From: CAVUEG01 sp963740525
GTDB taxonomy: Bacteria; Actinomycetota; Actinomycetes; Propionibacteriales; Nocardioidaceae
Direction: 5' to 3'
NCBI GenBank assembly: GCA_963740525.1
Contig: CAVUEG010000011.1
Coordinates: forward strand, 138,243-202,242
DNA: 64,000 bases
The position numbers were made by a program, and so were the translations under genes. Under the pieces are notes generated by a model. It made no database searches. It had not been told where the DNA came from and worked only from the letters and a program-made list of their open reading frames with translations. Below, piece by piece: positions 35,225-44,728 of the stretch. The first letter of the stretch is position 1; each line of letters begins with the position of its first letter.

Positions 35225-37948
35225 GTGAGCGCGACCGAGAGCGGACCCGACTCCCTCCCCGACGCCGAGGAGGTCTACCCCCGGCACTGGGAGGCGGACG
35301 TGCTGCTGCGTGACGGACACACGGCTCACCTGCGACCGATCCATCCCGCCGACCGAGAGCTCCTGGTCGAGTTCTACGGCAAGGTCTCCGACGAGTCGAA
35401 GTACCTTCGCTTCTTCGCGCCCATGCCTCAGCTCTCGGAGCGGGACCTGGACCGCTTCACCACGGTCGACCACCATGACCGGGTCGGACTGGTGCTCACG
35501 GTCGGCGAGCAGATGATCGCCGTCGGCCGGTACGACGCCCTGGGGGACGGGCAGGCCGAGGTGGCGTTCCTCGTGCGCGACGACCACCAGGGCCGCGGGA
35601 TCGGTCAGCTGCTGCTGGAGCACCTGGCCCAGGCCGGGCGTGAGTCGGGCCTGGACCGCTTCGTCGCCGAGGTACTCCCCGAGAACCGCCGCATGATCCA
35701 GGTCTTCCGCGAGGCCGGGTACGCCCTCACCGGTGGAATCGACGAGGGAGTCATGCACTTCGAGTTCAAGATCGACCCGACCGACACCGCGATCGGTGTG
35801 ATGCGCGACCGCGAGCACCGCGCCGAGGCGGCCTCGATCCAGGCCTTCTTCAACGCCCGGTCCGTCGCGATCATCGGCGCCTCGCGCCGTCAGGACACGA
35901 TCGGCCAGCTTCTCGTGCGCAACCTCGTGCTCGGCGACTACACCGGTCGCGTCTTCGTGGTGAACCCGGCCGCGGACGCCGTCGCCGGGATGCCGGCGTA
36001 CGCCAACGTCAACGACATCCCGTTCCCCGTCGACATCGCGATCGTGGCGGTCCCGGCCGAGGCGGTCCAGGACGTTGTGCTCGACTGCGCCGCGAAGGGC
36101 GTGCACGGGCTGATCGTGATCTCGTCGGGCTTCGCCGAGACGGGGGAGGAGGGGCGCGTGCGCCAGCGCAAGCTGGTCGGGCTGGCCCGAAGCTACGGGC
36201 TGCGCGTGATCGGCCCCAACTGCCTGGGCGTGATCAACACCGCCAAGGACGTCCAGCTCAACGCATCGCTGTCGCCGGTGGCCCCACCCCGCGGGCGGGC
36301 CGGGTTCTTCTGCCAGTCCGGCGCCCTCGGGTCGGCCATCCTGGAGAAGGTCCAAGGTCGCGGTCTCGGTCTCTCCACGTTCGTCAGCGCCGGCAACCGG
36401 GCCGACGTCTCCGGCAACGACCTCCTGCAGTACTGGGAGGAGGACTCCGCGACAGAGGTGATCCTGCTCTACCTCGAGTCGATCGGTAACCCTCGCAAGT
36501 TCTCCCGGATCGCACGCAGGGTGTCCCGTCTCAAGCCTGTGATCGCGGTGCGATCAGGTCGCACGACGCAGGGCGTCCCGATGGGGCACTCGGTCCATCA
36601 CATCGCGGCACCGCCTGCGGCAGTGGACGCGATGTTCAAGCAGGCAGGCGTGATCCAGGTCGACACGTTGGACGAGATGTTCGACGTCGCCCAGCTGGTT
36701 GCCCATCAGCCGCTGCCGAGGGGCAACCGGGTCGCGGTGGTCGGCAACTCCGACGCGTTGGGCCTGCTGGCCCGCGACGCAGCCGCCGCCGTCGGGCTCC
36801 AGGTCGTGCGCTCGATCGCCCTGGGTGCCGAAGCCACCGCGGAGGACTTCGAGGACGCCCTCGACGACGCCATCGACGAGGAGGAGGTGGACTCCGTGGT
36901 GGCGGTGTACATCCCGCCCGTCAACACCTCAGGCGCACAGGTCGCGAACGTGCTAGCCGCAGTGGGCGAGCAGTCGGACAAGCCACTGGTGTCGACCTTC
37001 CTCGGGTCCGAGGGCGTTCCCGAGCTGCTCCGCGTCCCCGACCTGGCCGGTCACACGGCGGGTCGCGGGTCGGTGCCGTCGTACCCCGCGGTCGAGGCGG
37101 CGGTGCGCGCGCTGGCGCGGGTGGTGACGTACGCCGAGTGGCTCCGGCATCCCGAGGGCGACGGAACCGTGCCCGAGGACGTCGACCCGACGGCGGCGCG
37201 TCGGCTGGTCAACCAGGCCCTGATCGACAGCCCGGACGGCCGCGACCTCAGCTTCGTCGAGCTGCGCGAGCTGCTCGGGGCCTACGGCATCGAGCTGCTG
37301 CCGAGGTCGTCGGTCAACAGCGAGGCGGAGGCGGTCGCGGCAGGTGAGCAGCTCGGGTGGGACGTGGTGCTGAAGGCGACCGCGGACCATTTGCGCCAGC
37401 GGCCCGACCTGGCGCACGTATGGCGCAACATCGACAACGCCGACGAGATGCGCGACGCCTGGTCCACGCTCACCGAGCTGATCGAGGAGCCGGACCGTGC
37501 CGGGTTCATCGTCCAGCCGAACGCCCCGCCCGGCGTCCCGGTGGCGATGGGCGGTCTCGAGGACCCGTACTTCGGTCCCGTGGTCACCTTCGGCGTCTCC
37601 GGTGCGATGACCGACCTCCTGGGCGACCGTGCCTACCGGATCCCGCCGATGACGCTCGAGGAGGCCGGGCTGATGGTCCGGGAGATCAAGGCCGCCCCGC
37701 TGCTGTTCGGCTACCGCGGGACCGAGCTGGTCGATGTGGACGCGGTCGAGGCGATACTGCACCGTCTGGCGTGGCTGAAGAACGACCTACCCCAGGTGAG
37801 CGCGATCGACCTCAACCTGGTGCTGGCCGGGGCCGGGGGAGCAAGCGTCCTGAACGCCACCGGCAGCGTCCAGAAGCTGCCCGAGGCGCGGTCCGACTGG
37901 TTCGCGCGCCGGCTCAACTCACCGCCCGGGGACACGCTCCCGACCTGA
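35225..37948 (+). CDS. GNAT acetyltransferase fused to an NDP-forming acyl-CoA synthetase
   Basis: A 907-aa fusion. Residues ~22-190 are a GNAT domain with AEVAFLVRDDHQGRGIGQLLLEHL and FREAGYAL. Residues ~205-330 are a CoA-binding Rossmann domain (SVAIIGASRRQDTIGQ..., GPNCLGVIN); a succinyl-CoA-ligase-like domain follows (SQSGALGSAIL, SAGNRADVSGNDLL). The last ~220 residues are an ATP-grasp domain (GYRGTELVD, GAGGASVLNATG). Salmonella Pat has the reverse order (synthetase first, GNAT last), so this is the actinobacterial arrangement. It may acetylate acyl-CoA synthetases. GTG 35225 follows TAGATT by 7 bp, likely leaderless. Confidence 0.9.
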   Translation: MSATESGPDSLPDAEEVYPRHWEADVLLRDGHTAHLRPIHPADRELLVEFYGKVSDESKYLRFFAPMPQLSERDLDRFTTVDHHDRVGLVLTVGEQMIAVGRYDALGDGQAEVAFLVRDDHQGRGIGQLLLEHLAQAGRESGLDRFVAEVLPENRRMIQVFREAGYALTGGIDEGVMHFEFKIDPTDTAIGVMRDREHRAEAASIQAFFNARSVAIIGASRRQDTIGQLLVRNLVLGDYTGRVFVVNPAADAVAGMPAYANVNDIPFPVDIAIVAVPAEAVQDVVLDCAAKGVHGLIVISSGFAETGEEGRVRQRKLVGLARSYGLRVIGPNCLGVINTAKDVQLNASLSPVAPPRGRAGFFCQSGALGSAILEKVQGRGLGLSTFVSAGNRADVSGNDLLQYWEEDSATEVILLYLESIGNPRKFSRIARRVSRLKPVIAVRSGRTTQGVPMGHSVHHIAAPPAAVDAMFKQAGVIQVDTLDEMFDVAQLVAHQPLPRGNRVAVVGNSDALGLLARDAAAAVGLQVVRSIALGAEATAEDFEDALDDAIDEEEVDSVVAVYIPPVNTSGAQVANVLAAVGEQSDKPLVSTFLGSEGVPELLRVPDLAGHTAGRGSVPSYPAVEAAVRALARVVTYAEWLRHPEGDGTVPEDVDPTAARRLVNQALIDSPDGRDLSFVELRELLGAYGIELLPRSSVNSEAEAVAAGEQLGWDVVLKATADHLRQRPDLAHVWRNIDNADEMRDAWSTLTELIEEPDRAGFIVQPNAPPGVPVAMGGLEDPYFGPVVTFGVSGAMTDLLGDRAYRIPPMTLEEAGLMVREIKAAPLLFGYRGTELVDVDAVEAILHRLAWLKNDLPQVSAIDLNLVLAGAGGASVLNATGSVQKLPEARSDWFARRLNSPPGDTLPT

Positions 37949-37972
37949 CCGATGCCGTGACAGACTGCGGGC

Positions 37973-38590
37973 ATGGGCAACGCGAGGATCGAGGGTCTCG
38001 ACCGCAACGACGAGATGCGCGAGGCGATCGAGAAGACCGGCTACTACCCGGACGTGGTGGCCGACGCCGTGACCTCGGCCCTGGCCGGCCAGCAGGTGGT
38101 CTCCTTCTACGTTCACCACGAGCCGACCTTCGACCGGGACGAGGTGCGTCGCCACCTGACGGTCGCCGTCCTGACGCCCAGCCGGCTGATCCTGGCCCAC
38201 ACGGACGAGCACGCCCCCGACGACCTGCTCCCCGAGCCCTACACGTCCACCTCCACCGAGGCAGTGCCGTTGCCGTCCATCCGTTCCGTGGTCGTGAACC
38301 GGATGGTCACCAACCCCGCGTCTTACGCCGGCCAGCCGGTGCCGGCGCCGGGCGCGAGCGAGGCAGTGCTGACGATCGGCTGGGGCGGGGTGTCGCGGAT
38401 CGACCTCGAGCCGGCCGCCTGCGCGGACCCGGAGTGCGACGCCGACCACGGCTACACCGGGGTCGCCGCCTCCGACGACTTCTCCCTGAGGGTCAGCGCC
38501 GCCGCCGACGGGGTCGACGCCGTCGCCGCGCTCTTGGACTTCGCCGGCTCACTGTCCTCGCTCACCCAGGGGACCTCGGTCGTTCGATGA
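37973..38590 (+). CDS. DUF5998 family protein
   Basis: A 205-aa soluble protein with the DUF5998 pattern: KTGYYPDVVADAVTSALAGQQVVSFYVHHEPTFDRDEVRRHLTVAVLTPSRLILAHTDEH, PLPSIRSVVVNRMV, GVAASDDFSLRVSAAADG. In actinomycetes it usually sits between the GNAT-synthetase and the phosphodiesterase genes, as here. The function is unknown. The ATG follows CAGACT by 6 bp. Its stop overlaps the next start by ATGA. Confidence 0.85.
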   Translation: MGNARIEGLDRNDEMREAIEKTGYYPDVVADAVTSALAGQQVVSFYVHHEPTFDRDEVRRHLTVAVLTPSRLILAHTDEHAPDDLLPEPYTSTSTEAVPLPSIRSVVVNRMVTNPASYAGQPVPAPGASEAVLTIGWGGVSRIDLEPAACADPECDADHGYTGVAASDDFSLRVSAAADGVDAVAALLDFAGSLSSLTQGTSVVR

Positions 38591-39708
38591 GCGCCGAGGC
38601 GTTCACGGAGCCGGCCTACCTCGACAGGTCGATCGGCGACGTCCTGCCCGCGGTGGCCGCGGCGCTCGGCATCGACGTCGGCTTCCACGAGACGTCCCTC
38701 GACCTGCCCGAGTCCGAGTCCTACGTGGTCTTCCTCGTGGACGGACTCGGTCACCAGGCCCTCGTCGCCCACCCCGAGGAGGCGCCGTACCTGCACTCGC
38801 TGCTCGGCCGGGACCCGGCCACCGCCGGCGTCCCCTCGACCACCGCCACCAGCCTCACCTCGCTCGGGACCGGACTGGTGCCCGGGCAGCACGGGCTGGT
38901 CGGGTTCACGTCGCGGATCCCCGGCACGAACGACCTGCTCAACGCCCTGCACTGGCCCAAGTCCGTCGATCCCTACGAGTGGCAGCCTCATCCCACCGCG
39001 TTCGCCAGGCTGGCAGCCGCAGGAGTGCACACGACGGTCGTCAACAAGCGTGAGTTCGAGGCCTCGGGCCTGACCCGGGCCGGTCACCGGGGTGCGGAGT
39101 TCGTCGGGGCGGACCGGGTCGGTGAGCAGCTCGCGGCGGCAATTGATGCTGCGGGACGGGCGCCGTCGCTGACCTACCTGTACGACAGCGACCTCGACTG
39201 GACCGGGCACAAGCACGGCGTCGCGAGCAACGAGTGGGCCCAGCAGCTGGCGATGATCGACGCCACTGTCGAGCACCTCAGAGAGGCGCTGCCCTCCCAC
39301 ACGCGGATCGTGGTGGTCGCCGACCACGGGATGGTCGACAGCCCGCAGCAGGACCGCACCGACGTCGACGACCACCCCGAGCTGCGCGACGGGGTCGCGC
39401 TGCTCGGTGGGGAGGCGCGCTTCCGGCACCTGTACTGCCGAGGCGGCGCCGTCGACGACGTCGTGGAGACCTGGCGCGGCCACCTCGGCGACCGCGCCGA
39501 GGTGCTGACGAGGGACGACGCGCTGGCCCGCGGCTGGTTCGGCACGTTGGACGCGCAGGTCCGCCCCCGGCTCGGCGACGTGCTGGTCGCCTGCCGCGGC
39601 GAGCACGGCGTGTTCTCGAGCCGGGACTTCGCCTACGAGGCGACCCTGGTCGGGCTGCACGGCTCGCTGACCGCTGCCGAGATGCTGATCCCGGTCCTGG
39701 TGGCCTGA
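38587..39708 (+). CDS. Alkaline-phosphatase-family nucleotide pyrophosphatase/phosphodiesterase
   Basis: A 373-aa enzyme of the alkaline phosphatase superfamily. Metal ligands and nucleophile are visible: VVFLVDGLGHQAL (Asp), GVPSTTATSLTSLGTG (Thr nucleophile region), YDSDLDWTGHKHGV (Asp-x-x-x-His), VVVADHGMVDS (Asp-His), and HGVFSSRDFAYEATLVGLHG near the end. No signal peptide, so it is cytoplasmic. Overlaps the DUF5998 stop by 4 bp. Convergent with the multicopper oxidase, with 1 bp between stops. Confidence 0.88.
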   Translation: MSAEAFTEPAYLDRSIGDVLPAVAAALGIDVGFHETSLDLPESESYVVFLVDGLGHQALVAHPEEAPYLHSLLGRDPATAGVPSTTATSLTSLGTGLVPGQHGLVGFTSRIPGTNDLLNALHWPKSVDPYEWQPHPTAFARLAAAGVHTTVVNKREFEASGLTRAGHRGAEFVGADRVGEQLAAAIDAAGRAPSLTYLYDSDLDWTGHKHGVASNEWAQQLAMIDATVEHLREALPSHTRIVVVADHGMVDSPQQDRTDVDDHPELRDGVALLGGEARFRHLYCRGGAVDDVVETWRGHLGDRAEVLTRDDALARGWFGTLDAQVRPRLGDVLVACRGEHGVFSSRDFAYEATLVGLHGSLTAAEMLIPVLVA

Positions 39709-39709
39709 G

Positions 39710-41140
39710 CTACTCCGGCTGGTTGGCGACGTCGCCGCCCACGCGGTACGACGACGTGACGCCGTCGTACATCAGGTGGGCTACCAGTCCTTCGGTGGCG
39801 TGCGGCAGGTTGTGGCAGTGGTCCATCCAGAGCCCGGGGTTGTCGGCGAGGAAGGCGATCTCGTAGGTCTCGCCCGGACGGACCTCCAGGGAGTCCACCC
39901 ACCACGGCGACCCGCTCGAGTCGGTCCCGTCACGTGAGAGCACCAGGGCATGGTGGCCGTGCAGGTGCATCGGGTGGGCGTCGTCGCTGTTGTTCTGGAT
40001 CCGGAACGTGACCACGTCGCCCTCGCTGACCATGAACATCGGGACGTCCGGGTACAGGTGACCGTTGATGGTCCACCACAGCCCGGGTCGTCCGTCGAGG
40101 AAGCCGGGCCGCCTGCCGATCCGGTACTCGAAGGACCGATCGGGATGGGCGACGTCGATCCCGGGGTCGCTGGGCTCGCCGTACGACAGCAGGTCGACCG
40201 CCTCGTGAGGCGCCATCGTCGCCTCCCCTCGGGTGGGGTCGGCGAGGAAGACCAGGCTCGTCGTGCCGCCGAGGTCGACCCGGACCCCGCCGGCCGGCAC
40301 CGTGAACCCCAGGTCGATGCGGCCGCCGGCGGGGACGCCCGCGGCCCGTCCCTCGATGTCGCCGGGCTGGTTCAGGTCGGTGCCGTCGACGGCGAGCACC
40401 CGGTACGCCGCACCGGTCACCCAGACCGGGGCCAAACCGTTGTCCGTGTTGACGACCCGGACCCGCACCTGCTGGCCCGCCTCGGCATCCACCGTCGTGG
40501 TGCCCGGCTGTCCGTTGAGCGTGGGGGAGCCGTCGTACTCGTGGAGGACCGCGACCTGCTCGAGCACGTCGGGCTCGGGTGCGGTGGGATGCACCACGAA
40601 GGCGCCCAGCAGGCCGCGCCGCACCTGGACGTGGGACACCTGGTGGGAGTGGTACCAGTAGGTGCCCGGACGGTCCGCCACGAAGCGGTAGACGAACCGC
40701 TCGCCCGGCAGCACCGCGTCCTGGGTCACCCCGGCCACCCCGTCGGCGGAGTTGGGGACGTCGACGCCGTGCCAGTGCAGGGTGGCGCCGCCCTCGACGT
40801 TCTCGTTCACCAAGGTGACCTGCACCAGGTCACCCACCTTCGCCTCGAGCGTCGGCCCGGGTGTCCGCCCGTTCACGGTGTACTTGCTGCCCTCGGTGCG
40901 CACCGTGTAGGTCGCCTCGACGTCCGGTTGCGCTCGTGGGTCGGCGGTCAGCGCGCTGACAGGGGTGCCGTGGTGGCCGTGCTGGCTCTCCGGGCCGCCA
41001 CCCCAGTCGGCGTAGCCCATTGCCGCGAGGTCGTAGCTGTCCGGCAGCAGGCTGGCCTGCCAGAACCAGACCAGCGGCGCCACAACGGCAACCGTGGCGG
41101 TGCTGGCCAGCCACAGCCGGAGGCCGCGCGGTGCGGCCAC
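39710..41140 (-). CDS. Multicopper oxidase, membrane-anchored or exported
   Basis: A 476-aa oxidase with three cupredoxin-like segments. Copper motifs are complete: TLHWHGVDVPN, TYWYHSHQ, HPMHLHGHHALV, and WMDHCHNLPHATEGLVAHLMY, which supplies type 1 (Cys-His-Met-like axial position), type 2 and type 3 ligands. Residues ~8-30 are a hydrophobic N-terminal segment serving as signal or anchor, and residues ~50-60 contain the His-rich SQHGHHGTP. The substrate may be metal ions or phenols. It is coupled to the membrane protein gene 4 bp upstream. This pair looks inserted between genes that are neighbours in many actinomycetes. Confidence 0.9.
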   Translation of the reverse strand: MAAPRGLRLWLASTATVAVVAPLVWFWQASLLPDSYDLAAMGYADWGGGPESQHGHHGTPVSALTADPRAQPDVEATYTVRTEGSKYTVNGRTPGPTLEAKVGDLVQVTLVNENVEGGATLHWHGVDVPNSADGVAGVTQDAVLPGERFVYRFVADRPGTYWYHSHQVSHVQVRRGLLGAFVVHPTAPEPDVLEQVAVLHEYDGSPTLNGQPGTTTVDAEAGQQVRVRVVNTDNGLAPVWVTGAAYRVLAVDGTDLNQPGDIEGRAAGVPAGGRIDLGFTVPAGGVRVDLGGTTSLVFLADPTRGEATMAPHEAVDLLSYGEPSDPGIDVAHPDRSFEYRIGRRPGFLDGRPGLWWTINGHLYPDVPMFMVSEGDVVTFRIQNNSDDAHPMHLHGHHALVLSRDGTDSSGSPWWVDSLEVRPGETYEIAFLADNPGLWMDHCHNLPHATEGLVAHLMYDGVTSSYRVGGDVANQPE

Positions 41141-41144
41141 CGCG

Positions 41145-41618
41145 TCAGACGGCGCTGGGCTGGGCGACCGGCTCGGCGGCCGTCATCGAGGCACGTCGTC
41201 CAGCCATGATCGCCACGCCCATCAACAGCAGGGCGTTGACCCCGTGGAGCCCACCGAAGCCCGATCCGACCTCGCGGGAGAGCATCGGAAGGACCATCAC
41301 CTGGAGGATGACCATGACCACGATGGTGGCGGCGTACATCACCCCACTGGGGACCTTCGCGAAGAACGACACGATCAGCAGGACCAGTGACGTCAGCGGG
41401 ATCAGCAGGAGCCCGTTGAAGAACATGTGGATCGCGAAGCCCCACTCCGCGGTGAAGTTCTGCTTGCAGTCCTGGCACTCGAGAAGGGCCTTGTTGACGA
41501 CCCCGCCATCGTTGCTGATCCAGTTGGTCAGCCCGAAGAAGGCCCAGGCGATGGCGAAGGCCTGGACGATGACGAGCGCGGCGATGGCATACGCCAAGAA
41601 TCGATAGGTCTTCCGCAT
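41145..41618 (-). CDS. Four-helix membrane protein next to the multicopper oxidase
   Basis: A 157-aa membrane protein from ATG 41618 with about four helices: FLAYAIAALVIVQAFAIAWAFFGL, FNGLLLIPLTSLVLLIVSFF, MYAATIVVMVILQVMVLPML and HGVNALLLMGVAIMAGR. The first external loop carries LLECQDCKQNFTAEWGFAIHMFF with a CxxC. It resembles DUF6220-type membrane proteins, but I am not certain. Its stop lies 4 bp before the oxidase start, so it is probably a functional partner, for example an electron or copper delivery component, which is inference. Confidence 0.75.
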   Translation of the reverse strand: MRKTYRFLAYAIAALVIVQAFAIAWAFFGLTNWISNDGGVVNKALLECQDCKQNFTAEWGFAIHMFFNGLLLIPLTSLVLLIVSFFAKVPSGVMYAATIVVMVILQVMVLPMLSREVGSGFGGLHGVNALLLMGVAIMAGRRASMTAAEPVAQPSAV

Positions 41619-41725
41619 GGTTGCTCCCCCCCTATTGGGCATACAAGTCAGCGTGACGCTACTTCTCCTGCGCCAGATTTCCCCAGTGCGCCCAGGTCGT
41701 CAAGGGCCCATTCGGACTATTGGTG

Positions 41726-42388
41726 TCAGCCGAACGGCAGGGGGTCCGGCGTCATCGACACCGCGTGGGCACGTGCCGCGGTCATCCTGCGTCGGTGGTG
41801 CTGGCGGCAGAGGACCTCGTAGCCGACCTCCGGGAGCGGCGCTCCGGCCTCGACGTTCGTCTCCACGTCGCCGACCACGATCACCTCGCCTTCGGTGACC
41901 ATGACGCCGTTCTCGGTGCGGGCGTTGTGGGTGGCTCGCTTGCCGCACCAGCACAGGGCCTCCACCTGGAGCACGTTCATCCGGTCGGCCAGCTCGACGA
42001 GGCGGCGCGACCCCGGGAACATCGCGGTCCGGAAGTCGGTGAGGATGCCGAACGCGAACACGTCGATCTGCAGCTCGTCGACCACCCTGGCGAGCTGGTC
42101 GACCTGCCGCGGCTCGTAGAACTGGGCCTCGTCGCAGATGAGGTAGTCGACCCGGGAGCCGTGCGTGAGCTCGTGGACGACGTACTTCCAGAAGTCGAAG
42201 CCGCCATCGACCTCGAGCGCGTCGTGGGTGAGGCCGAGACGCGAGGAAACCGTCGCGGTGCCAGCGCGGTCGTGCGTGGTGAAGATCCGGCCGAGCCTGC
42301 CCCGGGCCGCGTGGTTGTGGTTGGTCTGGAGCGCGAGAGTGCTCTTCCCGGAGTCCATCGTGCCGGTGAAGAAATGCAGTTCAGCCAC
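41726..42388 (-). CDS. tdk: Thymidine kinase
   Basis: A 220-aa type II thymidine kinase (dThd + ATP to dTMP). Signatures are the P-loop FFTGTMDSGKSTLAL, DYLICDEAQFYEPRQVDQLA, the catalytic-loop region DFRTAMFPGSRRLVELAD, and zinc-ribbon cysteines ALCWCGKRATHNART and EVLCRQHHRRRM. GTG is the start. In many actinomycetes tdk follows the phosphodiesterase gene; here the oxidase pair intervenes. Divergent from the MFS gene at 42441. Confidence 0.95.
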   Translation of the reverse strand: MAELHFFTGTMDSGKSTLALQTNHNHAARGRLGRIFTTHDRAGTATVSSRLGLTHDALEVDGGFDFWKYVVHELTHGSRVDYLICDEAQFYEPRQVDQLARVVDELQIDVFAFGILTDFRTAMFPGSRRLVELADRMNVLQVEALCWCGKRATHNARTENGVMVTEGEVIVVGDVETNVEAGAPLPEVGYEVLCRQHHRRRMTAARAHAVSMTPDPLPFG

Positions 42389-42440
42389 GGGCGACGATCA
42401 TGCCATCACCGGGCTTCGCCCACCCCGTAGGGTCGTCCGG

Positions 42441-43895
42441 GTGACGACGGACCTTGCGCCCGATCCGCGGCGTTGGATGGCGCTGGGTGTGTGCCTGGTC
42501 GCCGGCTTCATGGCCCTGCTCGACGTCAGCATCGTCAACGTCGCCCTCCAGTCGATCCACCTCGGGCTGGGCGCCAGCGACAGCGACCTGCAGTGGGTGG
42601 TCTCCGGCTACGCACTGGCCTTCGGGCTCACCCTGGTGCCTGCGGGTCGCCTCGGCGACGCCCGCGGTCGACGGACCGTCTTCGTGGTCGGTGTCTCGTT
42701 GTTCACCCTCAGCAGCCTCGCCGCGGGGTTGGCACCGACGCCGCTGCTGCTGGTCGTGGCCCGGCTGCTCCAGGGCGTGGGCGGCGGTCTGCTCAGCCCG
42801 CAGATGTCGGCGATCATCCAGGAGCTGTTCCGTGGTGCCGAGCGAGGCAAGGCCTTCGGCATGCTCGGCGGCACGATCGGCGTCTCGACGGCCCTCGGGC
42901 CGATCCTGGGCGGACTGATCATCGGGGCCCTCGACCCCGTGAACGGCTGGCGGTGGATCTTCATCGTGAACCTGCCGATCGGGCTGGCGACGATCCTGCT
43001 CTCCTTCCGTTTCCTGCCGGCGCCGCACCCGGTGCGGACGCGTGAGAGCCGGGACCTCGACCCCGTGGGAGTGATACTGCTCGGAGCGGGCGTGCTCGCG
43101 ATCCTGCTTCCCCTGATCGAGCAGCGGGACTGGCAGGGGCCGGCCAAATGGGTCCTCCTCGCGGCCGGCGTCGGGCTGCTCGTGGTCCTCGGGTTCTGGG
43201 AGCGCCGGTACGCCGGCAGGGGCGGCGTGCCGCTCGTCGACATGGAGCTGTTCGGTCTCGCCGGCTACCGCTGGGGCGCGGTCCTCGGCATGGCGTACTT
43301 CTCGGGCTTCACCGGCGTGCTGTTCGTCCTGTCCCTCTACCTCCAGGCCGGTCTCGGCTACTCGGCGCTGCAGGCCGGACTCACCCTCACCCCGTTCGCC
43401 CTGGCCTCGGCCCTCGGGGCGATGCTCGGGGGACGCCGGGTGACGGTGGTCGGCCGGCGGATGGTGGCGGCCGGTCTCCTGATCGTGATCGTCGGCCTGG
43501 TCGCCATCGACCTCGTCATCGGTCGCGAGCCGGGTCGGGTGGGCCTCCTGCTCGCCGTACCTCTGGCCCTGGGCGGTTTCGGCAGCGGCCTGGTGATCTC
43601 GCCGAACATGACACTGACTCTGACGGAGGTGCCGGTGCACCGCGCCGGGACGGCCGGAGGGGTGCTCGGGACCGGGCAGCGGATCGGTACCGCAGCCGGG
43701 ATCGCCGGAGTCGGCGCCGTGCTCTTCTCCACGCTCTCCGCCCGCCAGGGCGACTGGACCGCTGCCGCCCAGGCCGGGATGCGCGTCGCCCTCGGGCTGG
43801 TCTGCCTGGCGTTGCTGGTGGCCGCGCTGGACCTCCTCGGCACCCGCCGTCGGGAGGCTCTCGCGGGCCTCGAGAGCCGGTGGTCGCCGCCATGA
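42441..43895 (+). CDS. MFS drug-efflux-type transporter (DHA2 family, 14 helices)
   Basis: A 484-aa transporter with the EmrB/QacA pattern: FMALLDVSIVNVALQSIHLGLGASDSDLQWVVSGYALAFGLTLVPAGRLGDARGRRTVF, RLLQGVGGGLLSPQMSAIIQELFRG, and about fourteen helices, the last near LVCLALLVAALDLLG. The substrate cannot be read from sequence. GTG 42441 follows a TAGGGT box by 7 bp, so the mRNA is likely leaderless. It overlaps the sulfurtransferase gene by 4 bp. Confidence 0.88.
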   Translation: MTTDLAPDPRRWMALGVCLVAGFMALLDVSIVNVALQSIHLGLGASDSDLQWVVSGYALAFGLTLVPAGRLGDARGRRTVFVVGVSLFTLSSLAAGLAPTPLLLVVARLLQGVGGGLLSPQMSAIIQELFRGAERGKAFGMLGGTIGVSTALGPILGGLIIGALDPVNGWRWIFIVNLPIGLATILLSFRFLPAPHPVRTRESRDLDPVGVILLGAGVLAILLPLIEQRDWQGPAKWVLLAAGVGLLVVLGFWERRYAGRGGVPLVDMELFGLAGYRWGAVLGMAYFSGFTGVLFVLSLYLQAGLGYSALQAGLTLTPFALASALGAMLGGRRVTVVGRRMVAAGLLIVIVGLVAIDLVIGREPGRVGLLLAVPLALGGFGSGLVISPNMTLTLTEVPVHRAGTAGGVLGTGQRIGTAAGIAGVGAVLFSTLSARQGDWTAAAQAGMRVALGLVCLALLVAALDLLGTRRREALAGLESRWSPP

Positions 43896-44722
43896 CCACC
43901 TCACCGCTGGTCTCCGTCGGCGAGCTGTCCTCGTTGCTCGGGACCGTGGTCGTGCTGGACGTGCGCTACCGCATGGGCGGGCCTCCGGGGCGGGCGGCGT
44001 ACCTGGCCGGGCACGTTCCGGGGGCGGCGTACGTCGACCTGGACGTCGAGCTGGCCTCGGCTCCCGGCGCCGGCGGCCGGCATCCACTGCCGGACACGGG
44101 GCGGTTCGAGCGTGCGATGCGGAAGGCCGGTGTCGGGGTGCACTCACCCGTGGTCGTCTACGACGACTGGTCCGGGCGCGCGGCGGCTCGCTGCTGGTGG
44201 CTGCTGCGCTTCCACGGTCACCGTGACGTGCGGGTGCTCGACGGCGGTTGGTCCGCCTGGGTCGCCGAGGGTGGGACCAGTGAGACCGGTGAGGTGGCAC
44301 CCGGGCCGGGGAACTTCGTCGCCGCGCCCGGCTCGATGCCGGTCGTCACCAGCGAGGACGTGCTCGAGGTGGCGCGCATCGGCGCGCTCGTCGATGCCCG
44401 CGCAGCGGAGCGCTACCGGGGCGAGGTCGAGCCGATCGACCCGGTTGCCGGTCACATCCCCGGAGCGGTGAACCGCCCGACCGAGGGCAACCTCGACGCC
44501 CAGGGCCGCTTCCGGCCCGCTGACGAGCTGCGCCGGGTCTACGCCGCGGAGGCCGACGCCGCGCGCACGGGTCCGGTCGCTGCGTACTGCGGGTCCGGGG
44601 TCACGGCCGCCCATGACGTTCTCGCCATGGAGGTCGCCGGGATTCCCGCGGCGCTCTACCCCGGCTCGTGGAGCGAGTGGGTCAGCGACCCGGCTCGACC
44701 CTGTGAGCGCTCTGGGTCGTAG
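43892..44722 (+). CDS. Rhodanese-type sulfurtransferase (thiosulfate or mercaptopyruvate)
   Basis: A 276-aa two-domain rhodanese. The inactive N-terminal domain has VVVLDVRYRMGG...YLAGHVPGAAYVDLDVEL; the active C-terminal domain ends with the loop AAYCGSGVTAAHD, where Cys carries the persulfide. The CGSGVTA loop is typical of 3-mercaptopyruvate sulfurtransferases, so that substrate is more likely than thiosulfate. The ATG overlaps the MFS stop by 4 bp, so both are in one operon. Confidence 0.9.
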   Translation: MTTSPLVSVGELSSLLGTVVVLDVRYRMGGPPGRAAYLAGHVPGAAYVDLDVELASAPGAGGRHPLPDTGRFERAMRKAGVGVHSPVVVYDDWSGRAAARCWWLLRFHGHRDVRVLDGGWSAWVAEGGTSETGEVAPGPGNFVAAPGSMPVVTSEDVLEVARIGALVDARAAERYRGEVEPIDPVAGHIPGAVNRPTEGNLDAQGRFRPADELRRVYAAEADAARTGPVAAYCGSGVTAAHDVLAMEVAGIPAALYPGSWSEWVSDPARPCERSGS

Positions 44723-44728
44723 CGCCGC

